Source: Muriicola jejuensis (GTDB taxonomy: Bacteria; Bacteroidota; Bacteroidia; Flavobacteriales; Flavobacteriaceae). From it: 64,000 bases of DNA. The stretch's first letter is position 1; every line of letters starts with the position of its first letter. The position numbers and the translations under genes are program-made. Positions 24,481 to 33,814 of the stretch are shown here, piece by piece. The stretch lies in the NCBI RefSeq assembly GCF_010671595.1, contig NZ_JAABOP010000003.1:149430-213429 (forward strand), written 5' to 3'. Below the pieces are notes generated by a model. The model had not been told where the DNA came from and searched no databases. It worked only from the letters and a program-made list of their open reading frames with translations.

Positions 24481-25743
24481 TTATGCTTTGTGGAGGTAAA
24501 CCTGATGTTCTGTCACACTTCCGTACACCCTGCCTTTGCCTTTTTTGCCTATATACATACTGTTTTTGGAAGTGGACAGGAGTCCCTCTTTGGAAATGAA
24601 ATATTCTCCTTCCGGATTGAAAAGGCTCAGTCCAGCCCGAGCTCCTTCTTTCAGGACCGGCGACTCCAGTGAAAATCGCTGTCTACCCCTGGTAAGGATT
24701 TCTACGGCCAATTCCGGACCGAAAATCGAATTCAGAATCACAAAGAAGGATTCGAGACCGAGGGACCCATAGGCCGCCCTGTCGAATTCCACTCGTTTCT
24801 CTTCTATGTCGATTGGCATATGGTCAGACGTGACCATGTCGATCACTCCATTTCTGACCCCTTTGCGCAATGCTTCCCGGTCCTTTGCCGTTCGCAAGGG
24901 GGGCATGACCTTAAAATGGGTGTCATATTCATGAAGGACTTCATCTGTATGGAAGAGGTTGTGGATGGCTACACTGCAACTTACATCCAGACCCTTCTTT
25001 TTGGCCTCGCTTATCAGGGAAACCGCTCTCGCTGTGGAGATCGTCGGGATATGCAATTTGCCCCCTGTGTATTCGAGAATAGACAAGTCCCTTGCGATCT
25101 GTATCTCTTCAGCCAGGGCAGGGATACCCCTCAATCCCAGTTTGGTGGACGTATCTCCTTCATTGACTGTCCCGGTAGCGGCAATGGATGCATCCATGGG
25201 AAAGGAAAACACCAAACCTCCGAATCCTTGAGCGTATTGCAAGGCGATCTTAAGAAGGTTTGCATGGGTGACGGGCGACTTAAAGTCGTAAAAAGCGACT
25301 GCACCTGCCTTTTGCATGTCGTACATTTCAGCCAGATCGGTTCCGGCAGACAAACGGGTCAGAGTTCCCAAAGGGTGGACGTGGGCCCCTTTTCCCGCAG
25401 CCGTTTTTTTGACGAAGACGATATCCCCACTTGTATCAGGTACGGGGTTTGTATTCGGGTTCAGGATGATGTCTGTAAAGCCGCTAAGGGCAGCAACTCT
25501 GGCACCATGGGCCAGGGTCTCCCTTTCTTCATATCCGGGCTCGCCGAAGCTCACACTGCTGTCTATCCATCCCGGTGAAATATGGAGGTTTGGCAATTCG
25601 ATGACCTTGGTCCTTGAATCCGGGGTAACCGAGGTGGCGATCTTCTCTATGACCCCGTTTTTGATCCAGATATCCCTGACCTTTCCGTGCAAGCTCTTAT
25701 TCTGATCGTCCAGGATGCGAGCTGATTTAAGGAGAATGTTCAT
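24481..25743 (-). CDS. Dihydroorotase homologue without metal ligands (probably inactive)
   Basis: This 420-residue amidohydrolase-superfamily protein aligns along its length with class I dihydroorotases (PGWID...EPGYEERETLAHGARVAALSGFT). The catalytic HxH is replaced by serines (S63-V-S65 in DSSVSFGEPG), and the usual H-x-E-D and H-x2-H stretches read FSFPMD and LHIPTIST. Only TSDHMP, matching the TDHAP motif, survives. It therefore should not bind the zinc pair or close dihydroorotate, and resembles the non-catalytic PyrC' subunits that help aspartate carbamoyltransferase fold. No pyrB is near. The ATG at 25743 overlaps the BatA-type stop (ATGA), fixing the start. Confidence 0.85.
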   Translation of the reverse strand: MNILLKSARILDDQNKSLHGKVRDIWIKNGVIEKIATSVTPDSRTKVIELPNLHISPGWIDSSVSFGEPGYEERETLAHGARVAALSGFTDIILNPNTNPVPDTSGDIVFVKKTAAGKGAHVHPLGTLTRLSAGTDLAEMYDMQKAGAVAFYDFKSPVTHANLLKIALQYAQGFGGLVFSFPMDASIAATGTVNEGDTSTKLGLRGIPALAEEIQIARDLSILEYTGGKLHIPTISTARAVSLISEAKKKGLDVSCSVAIHNLFHTDEVLHEYDTHFKVMPPLRTAKDREALRKGVRNGVIDMVTSDHMPIDIEEKRVEFDRAAYGSLGLESFFVILNSIFGPELAVEILTRGRQRFSLESPVLKEGARAGLSLFNPEGEYFISKEGLLSTSKNSMYIGKKGKGRVYGSVTEHQVYLHKA

Positions 25744-27656
25744 TTCATTGCCTTTTGAATGATAATCTCTGCCAGTAAGAACAGCACCGCTAAAATAACA
25801 AACCATTTCCAAAGGCCTGTTACCCTGCGGTCATTTTCAATCGTCGAGAACAAGTCTTCTATAGAGCTTGCCAAGATCACTCCGTCGTTCATATCTTCCA
25901 GATCGATGTAGGTGAGATCACTTTCTTTCCTTGTAAAATTAAAGCTGAACGACCTGCCTATAGGCGCATTTTCCAGGCTATAGGCGCCTGCTTCCGTAGG
26001 TCCGCCTGAAAACCAGAGACGGGTGTTTCGTCCAACAGCCTGTTGTCTGGGGATGACTTCCATGTTGCCTTTTCTAAGGCTGAGGATCCGATCCTCCTCC
26101 AGTTGTACCGGGACATCCTCTGAACTGTCAGACCCCAGAAGATAATAGAGGGAGGGAAGGCTTCTGCTTCTCATAGCCATGGCGTAAAGGGTTGGGACTA
26201 CCAGGGGTGAAGTCGTGAAATTTGTATTTTCAGGTTGTAGGGATGCAGTGAATACATAGAGTTTTTCACGACCTGCGAGAAAGGGAGCCTCGTTGGCAAA
26301 CCCGAGTATTTTATCCGAATTACCGTTGAGGGTAAAATATTCCCTGACCGAGGGATACTGGAAATTTTTTACTTCATCCTTGAAGACATCGGTAAATAAA
26401 GGATGTCTGTAATTGATATCTGTAATATCCAGAGGCGCTGAGATCTTTTTAGCTATGGACAATCCATATGGGGTAATGAGACGGTTAAAATCGCCTGCAT
26501 TCATTTCCAAGGAGGGGATCAGTAGCAGACTGCCACCGAGGTCGATATAATCCCTTAAAGGCTGCACCCCAACCTCAGGAAGTGAACTCAGTTCGTTGAG
26601 AATAACAAGGTCCTGATTAGCCAGGAGAGACAAAGCCTGTTCTATGGAAGCCACCGACCGGTATTCGGAAGTTTCGTCCCCGAATAATCTCTGAAGGAAT
26701 TCGTCTCGTGTCCCGATACCTAATACCCTGATCTTTTCCTTTGTGCTGAGATTAAAAAAGAGATCATTGTCATAGGACAGACCCGTATCTTCCAGGGAGA
26801 CCCTGCCCTCAATATCCTCCCCGGGAGGGAGGGAAAAAACGATCTCAGAAACACCGCTTGGATTAAAGGCTACGGCCGACTTAGCGATCAGAGAACCTTT
26901 GTTGAATAAGGAGACCGGAACAGATCCAAAATCCGTATTCCCGGAAACCAGGATATGAAGTCCGTTGTCATTTCCAGTAGACGCATCGAAATAGACCGAA
27001 TCAATGGAGACATTGATCAGTTCATCTGCTCGCATGGGCACATAAAATATCTCCGGCTCTTCATCCTCCGGGATGTTTAAGGTTCCCATAGATTCCTGAA
27101 AATCTGAGAGGATCACCATTTTGGCTTCCACATTCGATTCCCCGCTGAAAAAGGATTTTCCTCTGAGCCTGATCTCCTCCAGGGTGAGCTGATCACTGGA
27201 ATACTGAATTTGCAGGAGCGAATTTCTCACTTCTTCCATCGTCACCTCCCTGTATTCCGAATCATTGGTGAAGAGGGAAAAGGTAAGACCCTCGGGAACT
27301 GAACGAACGAGTCCCTGGGTGGCCTCCTCAAGGAGTAAACTTGGTCCCTGTCGCGCCTGCATACTAAAGGAATTATCCAGGTATACTGCGATTTCCTGCT
27401 CTTTGAATGCCGATTCGCTGGCTGTAAAGGGCTGGGCAAATGCCAGGATCAAGGCAGTAAAAAGAGCTATCCGTGTGAGGAGAAGCAGCCAGCGCTTAAG
27501 ATTTTGGCTCTTTTGAGATTTGGCCTGTACCTTTTTGAGGAGCCTGACATTCGTGAATGGGGTGGTCTTGAACCTCCGAAGTTGCAGGAGGTGTATAAGG
27601 ACAGGGATTAGGAGCAACCAAAGAAACCAGAGGAGTTGCGGGTATTTAAACAGCAT
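25740..27656 (-). CDS. BatA-domain, von Willebrand A-like membrane protein
   Basis: This 638-residue protein opens with the BatA N-terminal helix (FLWLLLIPVLIHLLQLRRFK) and a second membrane helix (about 58-76). A vWA-like domain starts at VYLDNSFSMQ, where Asp94, Ser96 and Ser98 form the DxSxS metal site. A class I glutamine amidotransferase-like Rossmann region (about 305-400) and a final membrane helix near 612-633 complete it. BatA-type proteins of Bacteroidota are membrane-anchored and linked to stress or aerotolerance, but no MoxR ATPase lies in this window. It is first in a four-gene operon. Confidence 0.85.
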   Translation of the reverse strand: MLFKYPQLLWFLWLLLIPVLIHLLQLRRFKTTPFTNVRLLKKVQAKSQKSQNLKRWLLLLTRIALFTALILAFAQPFTASESAFKEQEIAVYLDNSFSMQARQGPSLLLEEATQGLVRSVPEGLTFSLFTNDSEYREVTMEEVRNSLLQIQYSSDQLTLEEIRLRGKSFFSGESNVEAKMVILSDFQESMGTLNIPEDEEPEIFYVPMRADELINVSIDSVYFDASTGNDNGLHILVSGNTDFGSVPVSLFNKGSLIAKSAVAFNPSGVSEIVFSLPPGEDIEGRVSLEDTGLSYDNDLFFNLSTKEKIRVLGIGTRDEFLQRLFGDETSEYRSVASIEQALSLLANQDLVILNELSSLPEVGVQPLRDYIDLGGSLLLIPSLEMNAGDFNRLITPYGLSIAKKISAPLDITDINYRHPLFTDVFKDEVKNFQYPSVREYFTLNGNSDKILGFANEAPFLAGREKLYVFTASLQPENTNFTTSPLVVPTLYAMAMRSRSLPSLYYLLGSDSSEDVPVQLEEDRILSLRKGNMEVIPRQQAVGRNTRLWFSGGPTEAGAYSLENAPIGRSFSFNFTRKESDLTYIDLEDMNDGVILASSIEDLFSTIENDRRVTGLWKWFVILAVLFLLAEIIIQKAMK

Positions 27657-27673
27657 GTCCTGAATTCATTTGA

Positions 27674-27681
27674 CAAATATA
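27674..27681 (-). promoter_or_regulatory. Bacteroidota -7 box for the BatA operon
   Basis: The minus strand reads TATATTTG, matching TAnnTTTG, 17 bases upstream of the ATG at 27656. Confidence 0.5.
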
Positions 27682-27790
27682 ATCAATCTTTCCAAGGTGC
27701 CTGTTCGTCTTTTTGCACAGTTACAAGGGCCTAATGCAAATTCGGCAAAAGAAGAAAGAACAAAGCTTTTTAAGAGAGTGATTTTGCCCT

Positions 27791-28477
27791 TTATTCTTTA
27801 TTGCTTAAGGCCTCCCGGATGGCCGATTCGGCCAGTGGCGCCATCACTTCATATCCTTTTGCTGTGGGATGAACTCCATCACGAGCAAGTTCCGGATCCA
27901 ATCCTTGTTCCTCATTGACCATGGCGGAGAAATAATCGAGATAGACCACTCCGGCTTCCTTCGCATATTCCCGGATCATGGCGTTGAGTTGAGGGATTTT
28001 AAGATCGGGCCTCAGTCCGGGACGCCAAGGGTAGTCCGAGGCCGGTAAAACGGAACTAAGGACCACCGCGATGCCATTGGCCCGGGCCAGTTCTGTCATG
28101 GAAATCAGATTTCCAAGGGTCTCCTCAAGGGTCATGGGACCTATATTCCCGGCAATGTCATTCGTTCCGGCCAGAATGACGACCACCTGTGGATGGAGGT
28201 CGATCACATCCTGTCTGAACCTGACGAGCATCTGGGGAGTGGTCTGTCCACCGATGCCGCGGTTTACGTAGGGCTTTCCTTCAAAAAAGGAAGGCATGGT
28301 GTGCAACCAGCCGATCGTAATGGAGTTCCCAAAGAAAACGACTCTGCCTTCTTCTTTCATGGTTTCTTTCAGTGTTTGGTTCGCAGATCTGAACTTTTCC
28401 AGTTGAGCCCAGTCCTGGGCATAGACATGTCCGCAAAGGAGTACAGCCAGAGTAATGAAAATAAGGGTTCTCTTCAT
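27791..28477 (-). CDS. Secreted SGNH/GDSL-type esterase
   Basis: From the ATG at 28477 the protein has a signal peptide (LIFITLAVLLCGHVYAQ) and 228 residues in all. SGNH blocks are clear: block I FFGNSIT with Ser52 (GNS instead of GDS), block II RGIGGQTT with Gly76, block III AGTNDIAGN with Asn106, and block V DGVHPTAKGY with Asp200/His203. Such enzymes deacetylate or hydrolyse esters on glycans or lipids outside the cytoplasm. The open frame reaches up to 28645, but those extra residues have no signal character. Confidence 0.88.
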   Translation of the reverse strand: MKRTLIFITLAVLLCGHVYAQDWAQLEKFRSANQTLKETMKEEGRVVFFGNSITIGWLHTMPSFFEGKPYVNRGIGGQTTPQMLVRFRQDVIDLHPQVVVILAGTNDIAGNIGPMTLEETLGNLISMTELARANGIAVVLSSVLPASDYPWRPGLRPDLKIPQLNAMIREYAKEAGVVYLDYFSAMVNEEQGLDPELARDGVHPTAKGYEVMAPLAESAIREALSNKE

Positions 28478-28533
28478 AGGACACTTCAATGAATAGAAGG
28501 TTGAAAAGATAGTAAATAAGGATCCCTGGTCCA

Positions 28534-28564
28534 TAAAAAAACCCTGCTTTTTAAAGGCAGGGTT
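28534..28564 (-). terminator. Rho-independent terminator
   Basis: An 8-bp stem (28540-28547 with 28557-28564) is followed on the minus strand by a T tract. It lies 22 bases after the stop of the lipoprotein gene at 28587. Confidence 0.75.
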
Positions 28565-28586
28565 CATATCGTTTATTAGGTCAGGG

Positions 28587-29447
28587 CTATTCACAGGCCA
28601 CATCATCCCCATTGCCGTCCCAGCAATGCCACATTTCATCTTCAAAATAGGCGAATGACCTCACCCTGCCCTCGAAGGTTGTCCTGCTCCATTCGATGTC
28701 GACCTGGGCAAATGCCTGCATGTTCACGTCGTATACATTCGCATTGAAATAGGCATCAAAATAAGCATCCTGCAAACCGTATTCCAGGTAGCTGTTTCGG
28801 AACAGGTCATCATTCCCCTGGTCGTCGAGTTCCCTGACCCAGGTATAGCGGATGCTTCCGATCTCATCCCCCGTCCTTTCCCAGTCTATGCGCAGCATAG
28901 GATCAGGCCGGTCGGGTCCCTGGTTGAGGATCCAGAATCCGCTGTTTCCATCAAGAGCAGAACTCCCTGAAAACCATTGGAATTCATCGAATCCCTCTAT
29001 GCCGTTCTTGGTGATATACATATTCCACAGCACGGCCTCTGAAGTCAATTGGGCCGTAAGCCTTGCGGTGTATTCACTCGTGAATCCGTCCACGCTGTAG
29101 CTCCACTGCCAGGTATCCTCGGAGATCTTTTCTGGAGTTTGAGTAAATGCTGCGTGGAATGCAGTAACAGGTACGGATAAGGTGGAATACAGGGCAGTAC
29201 TCCAAACACCCACCACCACACGTGAGAATACCCAGTTTCCGTTCGGGGCTTTTTCCGCATCGAGAAGACTGGCCGACTTCCCGGAGGTTCCATTGTCCTC
29301 AAAGGCGTCCAGATCAAGAGCCATGGATTCTGCCGGAGGCAATTCAGGAGAGAGCGATTGTTCCGAAGGTTCAGAGGATTTTTCACAGGAGACAGCAAAC
29401 AGGGCCATCATCATCAGGATCAAACCTGATAGCTTTACATTTTTCAT
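28587..29447 (-). CDS. Lipoprotein of unknown function
   Basis: This 286-residue protein has a classical lipoprotein signal (LILMMMALFAVSC with Cys at about 21), then an acidic Pro/Ser-rich linker. A beta-rich domain begins at GNWVFSRVVVGVWSTALYST. Alternating aromatic strands (WQWSYSVDG, EYTARLTAQ, VLWNMYITK) suggest a lipocalin-like or small barrel fold. Two cysteines near the C-terminus (WHCWDGNGDDVACE) could pair. I recognise no named family. It is monocistronic. Confidence 0.75.
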   Translation of the reverse strand: MKNVKLSGLILMMMALFAVSCEKSSEPSEQSLSPELPPAESMALDLDAFEDNGTSGKSASLLDAEKAPNGNWVFSRVVVGVWSTALYSTLSVPVTAFHAAFTQTPEKISEDTWQWSYSVDGFTSEYTARLTAQLTSEAVLWNMYITKNGIEGFDEFQWFSGSSALDGNSGFWILNQGPDRPDPMLRIDWERTGDEIGSIRYTWVRELDDQGNDDLFRNSYLEYGLQDAYFDAYFNANVYDVNMQAFAQVDIEWSRTTFEGRVRSFAYFEDEMWHCWDGNGDDVACE

Positions 29448-29614
29448 TGGGGTATTTTTTATATAAGATTACGTTGGTTATAACGAAATCCTTCCAATAA
29501 AAGTATGTCCTTCAATGGAGTGGTCTCAGTAAGGAGGTCCAAAATCGGTTTTCTGTACCCCTGACTGTATGTTCCGATCACCAAATGAAATGCTTCAGGG
29601 CCATCCCAAAGGCA

Positions 29615-31102
29615 TCAGTACTTCGCACTTTTTCCATTGGCCTGTGTCCTCAGTATAAAAGCGCGGATGTCCTCGTTGGCCTGTTTCAGGTCCTCTCGCC
29701 TGAGGTACATCATATGTCCGCTGCGATACCCCTTGAATTCGAACCTGTCTTTCATCCTTCCACTGGGGTCTACCTGCCACATGGTGTATTTGGCATTGAA
29801 ATAAGTGGTCGCCCCGTCGTAATATCCGCTTTGGATCAATACGTTCAGGTAGGGATTTTGGGCCATGGCCTGCCTGAGGTTGTCCCTGGTGTTGTCATTA
29901 TCGTTGTCCCAGGGTCTAACCGGGCCGAACATATTGTACTTGATGTCGGTTTTAAACTTGAGTTCTTCCTGCAGGTAATAATTGATAGCCGGGGTGAAAC
30001 TGTGTAACCACGAGGTAATCTCTGAATTGTAGTCAGGTCTTTCTCCCGCGATCTGCCTGTCTATCCCAAGGTATCGGCTATCGAGTCGGCCTACGGTATA
30101 TCCCCTGTCCCTCAGCAGGGCTTTCCAGAAGTAGGAGGTAGGGATGACCAGGTTTCTGTTGAGGATTTCCTCTTTTGAAAGGCCTGATAAATAGGCCATA
30201 CGTTCTGCCACCTTGTTGCGTTCTTCTTCCTCGATGAATCCTCCTTTGGCCAGGGCGGGAATGAGTGTATTGACCGTAAAATCCTCCGATTCCGGGAGGA
30301 TCTCCAGCAGGTCCTTGCTCTGAAGTGGGGCGGGAAGCGCCTTGTGATGCCAGGCGGCCGCTGTGAAATAAGGCAGGTTTAGGGCGTCACTTACAGGCCC
30401 TCCCGTGCGAAGGACCTTGTAATCGGCCGGACTCACCATAATGACCCCGTTCAGGTACATCCATTGCTCATTTTGCAAAGCCAGGGATAATCCCATGACC
30501 CGCGTCCCACCATAGCTTTCACCTACAATGTATTTAGGTGACCTCCAGCGATTGTGGCGGGTGACAAAGGTATTGAGCCATTCGGCCAGATATTCGATAT
30601 CGGCATTGATCCCAAAAAACTTACTCCTGTCCACTTCTTTCCCTGTTTCGGGAATGGTGCGGGAATAGCCCGTGTTAGCTGGGTTCACATAGACAATGTC
30701 AGTGACATCGAGCACGGAATAAGGGTTTTGGCTCACCCCATAAGGCTGAACGGGATAGCCCTCATCGTCTATATTGAGGATCCTGGGACCCGTGTAGGCC
30801 AGGTGCATCCAGACTGAACCCGAACCGGGTCCGCCATTGAATGAGATCAGCAGTGGTCTGGATTTTCTGTCCTTGACGTCATTCCGGGTGTAATAGGTGT
30901 AGTGAAGGGCAGCGATGGGCTTACCCAGGTCGTCCCATACGGGTTGTGTCCCGGTTTCTGCGGTATAGCTGAAATTGGTGCCGTTGATGGTAACGCTGTG
31001 CTGTGTGATCACGGTGGTATCTACAGGGATAGAGCGTTCCTGTGAATAGGTCGTTGAGAAAGTAATTATTGAAAGCGCAATAAGGAGTAGTAATTTTTTC
31101 AT
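29615..31102 (-). CDS. S10 serine carboxypeptidase-like peptidase
   Basis: From the ATG at 31102 the protein has a signal peptide (LLLLIALSIITFSTTYSQ) and 495 residues. The S10 motifs are NGGPGSGS (89-96, oxyanion hole), VNPANTGYSR (usual VDxPxGTGFS) and the nucleophile Ser196 in VGESYGG. A C-terminal NVLIQSGYYDGATTYF block carries the expected Asp, and GHMMYLRRED the His. Such enzymes remove C-terminal residues from peptides in the periplasm or outside. Ten extra residues in the longer frame to 31132 do not fit a signal peptide. Confidence 0.9.
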   Translation of the reverse strand: MKKLLLLIALSIITFSTTYSQERSIPVDTTVITQHSVTINGTNFSYTAETGTQPVWDDLGKPIAALHYTYYTRNDVKDRKSRPLLISFNGGPGSGSVWMHLAYTGPRILNIDDEGYPVQPYGVSQNPYSVLDVTDIVYVNPANTGYSRTIPETGKEVDRSKFFGINADIEYLAEWLNTFVTRHNRWRSPKYIVGESYGGTRVMGLSLALQNEQWMYLNGVIMVSPADYKVLRTGGPVSDALNLPYFTAAAWHHKALPAPLQSKDLLEILPESEDFTVNTLIPALAKGGFIEEEERNKVAERMAYLSGLSKEEILNRNLVIPTSYFWKALLRDRGYTVGRLDSRYLGIDRQIAGERPDYNSEITSWLHSFTPAINYYLQEELKFKTDIKYNMFGPVRPWDNDNDNTRDNLRQAMAQNPYLNVLIQSGYYDGATTYFNAKYTMWQVDPSGRMKDRFEFKGYRSGHMMYLRREDLKQANEDIRAFILRTQANGKSAKY

Positions 31103-31239
31103 GTTTTCAATTTTAGCCTCTAAAAATAGCAAAATAAAAAGAGTAAGACAGGCGAAAATCCGGGGAGCTCATCCGGGACGATTTAGTATCTTAATGGCAA
31201 CATTCAAGGGACTAGAGAATCTCTCTAAAAGTAAATAAA

Positions 31240-32364
31240 ATGAACAGAAGGCAATTCAACAAAAGATTGACACAGGGACTGGCAGGTACGGCTCTGGTGT
31301 CCTCGGTTCCTCTGGCCTGTGCCATGGGAGGGGACGGCGGAAAGAAAGGCTCACTGGGGATCGCACTTGTGGGACTTGGGAGTTACAGTACCTATCAGCT
31401 CGCTCCCGCCTTGCAGGAGACGGTCAACTGCCACCTCGCCGGAATCGTGACCGGTACCAAGGAAAAAGAGAAGATATGGGCAGAGAAATACGGTATTCCT
31501 GAGAAGAACATCTATAATTATGACAATTTTGACACGATCAGGGATAACCAAGACATCGATATCGTTTATGTGGTCTTGCCTAACAGCATGCATGCGGAGT
31601 TTTCTATCCGGGCGGCCAGGGCAGGGAAGCATGTGATCTGCGAAAAGCCCATGGCCTTATCGGTGGAGGAATGTGATGCGATTATAAAGGCCTGTACAGA
31701 CGCAGGTGTAAAACTGGCCGTTGGGTACCGACTGCATTCGGAACCGTATACCCAGGAAGTAAAACGATTTGTGAAGGAAAAGACCTTTGGGGAGGTCTTG
31801 TATGTATCTGCAGAGGCGGCGTACCGCTCTGTGGGCAACCCGGATCAATGGAGGTTGAACAGGGAATTATCCGGGGGCGGTGCCCTGATGAACATGGGGG
31901 TGTACAGCATTCAGAGCGCTATTTACAGCACAGGGCAGAACCCGGTGGCAGTGACCGCTCAGGAATTCAGTACCCGGCCCGATTATTTCAGGGACACGGA
32001 CGAGACCATTACGGCCCAATTTCAGTTTCCAGGTGGCGCGGTAGGAAATATTTTCACTTCCCACAATGCGAATGCGAATAGCCTCTACGCTTCCTGCACC
32101 CGCGGATGGTTTTCTTTGAAGCCTGCCAATAACTACGGGCCACTGGCAGGGGAATCGGCAAACGGGATCCTTACATTCCCGCACCAGTCTCAACAGAAAC
32201 TTCAGATGGATGATTTTGCCAGCCACATCCTGTATAGAACCGAGAACAGGGCACCCGGGGAGATGGGCAAACGGGATTTGATCATCGTGGAAGCCATATA
32301 CCGTTCTATTGCCGAGGGGAATAAATCCATTTCCCTGGATCTGGGAAATATGGGCCTGGTATAG
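31240..32364 (+). CDS. Gfo/Idh/MocA family oxidoreductase with export signal
   Basis: This 374-residue protein begins MNRRQFNKRLTQGLAGTALV, a twin-arginine-like signal, and SVPLACAMGG gives a possible lipidation site. The Rossmann domain follows (LGIALVGLGSYSTYQLAPAL, G-x-G-x2-S in place of GxGxxG). The EKP motif (HVICEKPMALS) of the Gfo/Idh/MocA family is intact, and the C-terminal beta-sheet domain contains the GGGALMNMGVY signature. The homologue glucose-fructose oxidoreductase is exported with bound NADP, and a similar sugar-oxidising role outside the cytoplasm is likely. The substrate is unknown. Confidence 0.88.
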   Translation: MNRRQFNKRLTQGLAGTALVSSVPLACAMGGDGGKKGSLGIALVGLGSYSTYQLAPALQETVNCHLAGIVTGTKEKEKIWAEKYGIPEKNIYNYDNFDTIRDNQDIDIVYVVLPNSMHAEFSIRAARAGKHVICEKPMALSVEECDAIIKACTDAGVKLAVGYRLHSEPYTQEVKRFVKEKTFGEVLYVSAEAAYRSVGNPDQWRLNRELSGGGALMNMGVYSIQSAIYSTGQNPVAVTAQEFSTRPDYFRDTDETITAQFQFPGGAVGNIFTSHNANANSLYASCTRGWFSLKPANNYGPLAGESANGILTFPHQSQQKLQMDDFASHILYRTENRAPGEMGKRDLIIVEAIYRSIAEGNKSISLDLGNMGLV

Positions 32365-32373
32365 GGGGTAAGT

Positions 32374-32739
32374 TCAGTATTTTTGGGTAAGCCAGTAACG
32401 GGCCATTTTGGGATCGTCAAAGACTTTCAGGTTGGCGTGCCGGTTGGTGGCCACATCCACAAGGAAGTCGGAAAGAGATTCGCGTTTCCAGATCAGTGCA
32501 ATCATGATCTTTTCTCCGATCACTTTGGCGATCTGTTCACCCAGGAAGAAAAGTTCGATAAGGGAGACCTCCTCAGCTTTCACGGGTGTCACGTCGATCA
32601 ACATCCTTGAACAACGGTGTTCCTCACAGGAGTTTTTGATATACCGGGGATATTCGAGGAATTCCCAGTAATCATAGGTACCCTCAACGGTCATTTCAAG
32701 GTACTCTTTCTTTTTTAGGATAGTGTAACTACTTACCAT
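32374..32739 (-). CDS. Small SpoIIAA/STAS-like protein
   Basis: This 121-residue soluble protein shows the beta-alpha pattern LEMTVEGTYDYWEFLEYPRYI, RMLIDVTPVKAEEVSLIELFFLG, KIMIALIWKRESLSDF and LKVFDDPKMARYWLTQ. The order and the ending (VFDDxxxAxxWL) are those of SpoIIAA-like/STAS-fold proteins, which bind partners or lipids. No kinase or sigma factor is adjacent. The 295 bases upstream (to 33034) are AT-rich and gene-free, with a TAnnTTTG-type box on the minus strand at 32914-32921. Confidence 0.6.
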   Translation of the reverse strand: MVSSYTILKKKEYLEMTVEGTYDYWEFLEYPRYIKNSCEEHRCSRMLIDVTPVKAEEVSLIELFFLGEQIAKVIGEKIMIALIWKRESLSDFLVDVATNRHANLKVFDDPKMARYWLTQKY

Positions 32740-33034
32740 TCACTCCGAGTTGCATCAGGGCCATAGTAATTAGTCAGGTTGTCGTTTAAAAATAGGAATT
32801 TTCCTTCAGTGAGAAAGCCTAATCATGTCTATTAGTCTTATTTTAACATTTCAAAATTTTTGTGTTTTAATGTGAATGGTTAAAGAGTTGTCAAATAATA
32901 CAGCTGCCCATTGCAAATGTATCTACTATTAAAGAAACTGAATAGGGAATTTTAAGAGGCAGATCTCTGGGACAACCCTCGCGTGTGAGGATAATAGACC
33001 GAAGAGGAACTGAGAGCTCAAAACGGAAAACAAC

Positions 33035-33814
33035 TCAGAACCTTTCAAAGACTCCGAGTCCGAACAGGGCAAAATCGTACTTCACAGGGTCGTTCGGGTC
33101 GAGCAGGCGAAGGCTGCTATCGAGTTCATTGACAGCCTTTGCATCATTCTGTTTCCTTGTAAGAAGTCCCAGTTTTCTGGCGACCTTGCCCGAGTGCACA
33201 TCCAACGGGCATGAAAGCTGAGAGGGTTTCAAACCCTTCCAAAGGCCAAAATCCACTCCCGATTTCCCATCCCGAACCATCCATCTCAGAAACATATTGA
33301 TCCTCTTAGCGGCCGATCCCTTCAGGGGGTCCGAAATATGTTTCTCCGTACGTTTTTCATGATCCAGGCCGAAGAACAGGGTACGGAATCTGGATATCGA
33401 CCTTTGCAGTGAATCTTTCTCCGCATACTTGCAAAAGACGGCCTCCATTCCGCCATGGTGGGTATAGATATGCTGCAGTGCCCTCACAAAATACCTGATA
33501 TCGGTACCGTTAAAGGTGCGGTGTATAAACCCGTCCAGCCTGCTCAGGTCCGATTCCTCGTGCTGGGAGATGAATTGGTAAGGCGACCTGTCCATGAGGT
33601 CCATCATGAGACTGGCATTGGTGATGATGCTCTTTCTGTTCCCCCAGGCGATGGTAGCCGTGAGAAACCCACTGATCTCAATATCCCTGCGGTCAGAGAA
33701 CAGGTGGGGGATCTGTATGGGATCAGATTCCAGGAATTCGGGCCGGTTGTATTGCTCTACCTTCAGATCCAGGAAATCCCTCAGTCCTTCGATCTTTTTT
33801 CGTTTGCTTTTCAT
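33035..33814 (-). CDS. TIGR02757 (DUF2400) family protein
   Basis: The ATG at 33814 overlaps the stop of the CPBP gene (ATGA), giving 259 residues. It starts LRDFLDLKVEQYNRPEFLES and has the family blocks DPIQIPHLFSDRRDIEISGFLTATIAWGNRK and MFLRWMVR...VDFGLWKGLKPSQLSCPLDVHSG. The HhH-like C-terminal pattern and the W-x-G-x-R start are reminiscent of DNA glycosylase folds, but no activity is known for TIGR02757. It is the last gene of a three-gene operon. Confidence 0.88.
   Translation of the reverse strand: MKSKRKKIEGLRDFLDLKVEQYNRPEFLESDPIQIPHLFSDRRDIEISGFLTATIAWGNRKSIITNASLMMDLMDRSPYQFISQHEESDLSRLDGFIHRTFNGTDIRYFVRALQHIYTHHGGMEAVFCKYAEKDSLQRSISRFRTLFFGLDHEKRTEKHISDPLKGSAAKRINMFLRWMVRDGKSGVDFGLWKGLKPSQLSCPLDVHSGKVARKLGLLTRKQNDAKAVNELDSSLRLLDPNDPVKYDFALFGLGVFERF

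Noticed and set aside
24820..25578. 252-codon plus-strand frame
   Set aside because: It is antisense to the dihydroorotase-like gene and has no recognisable motif.
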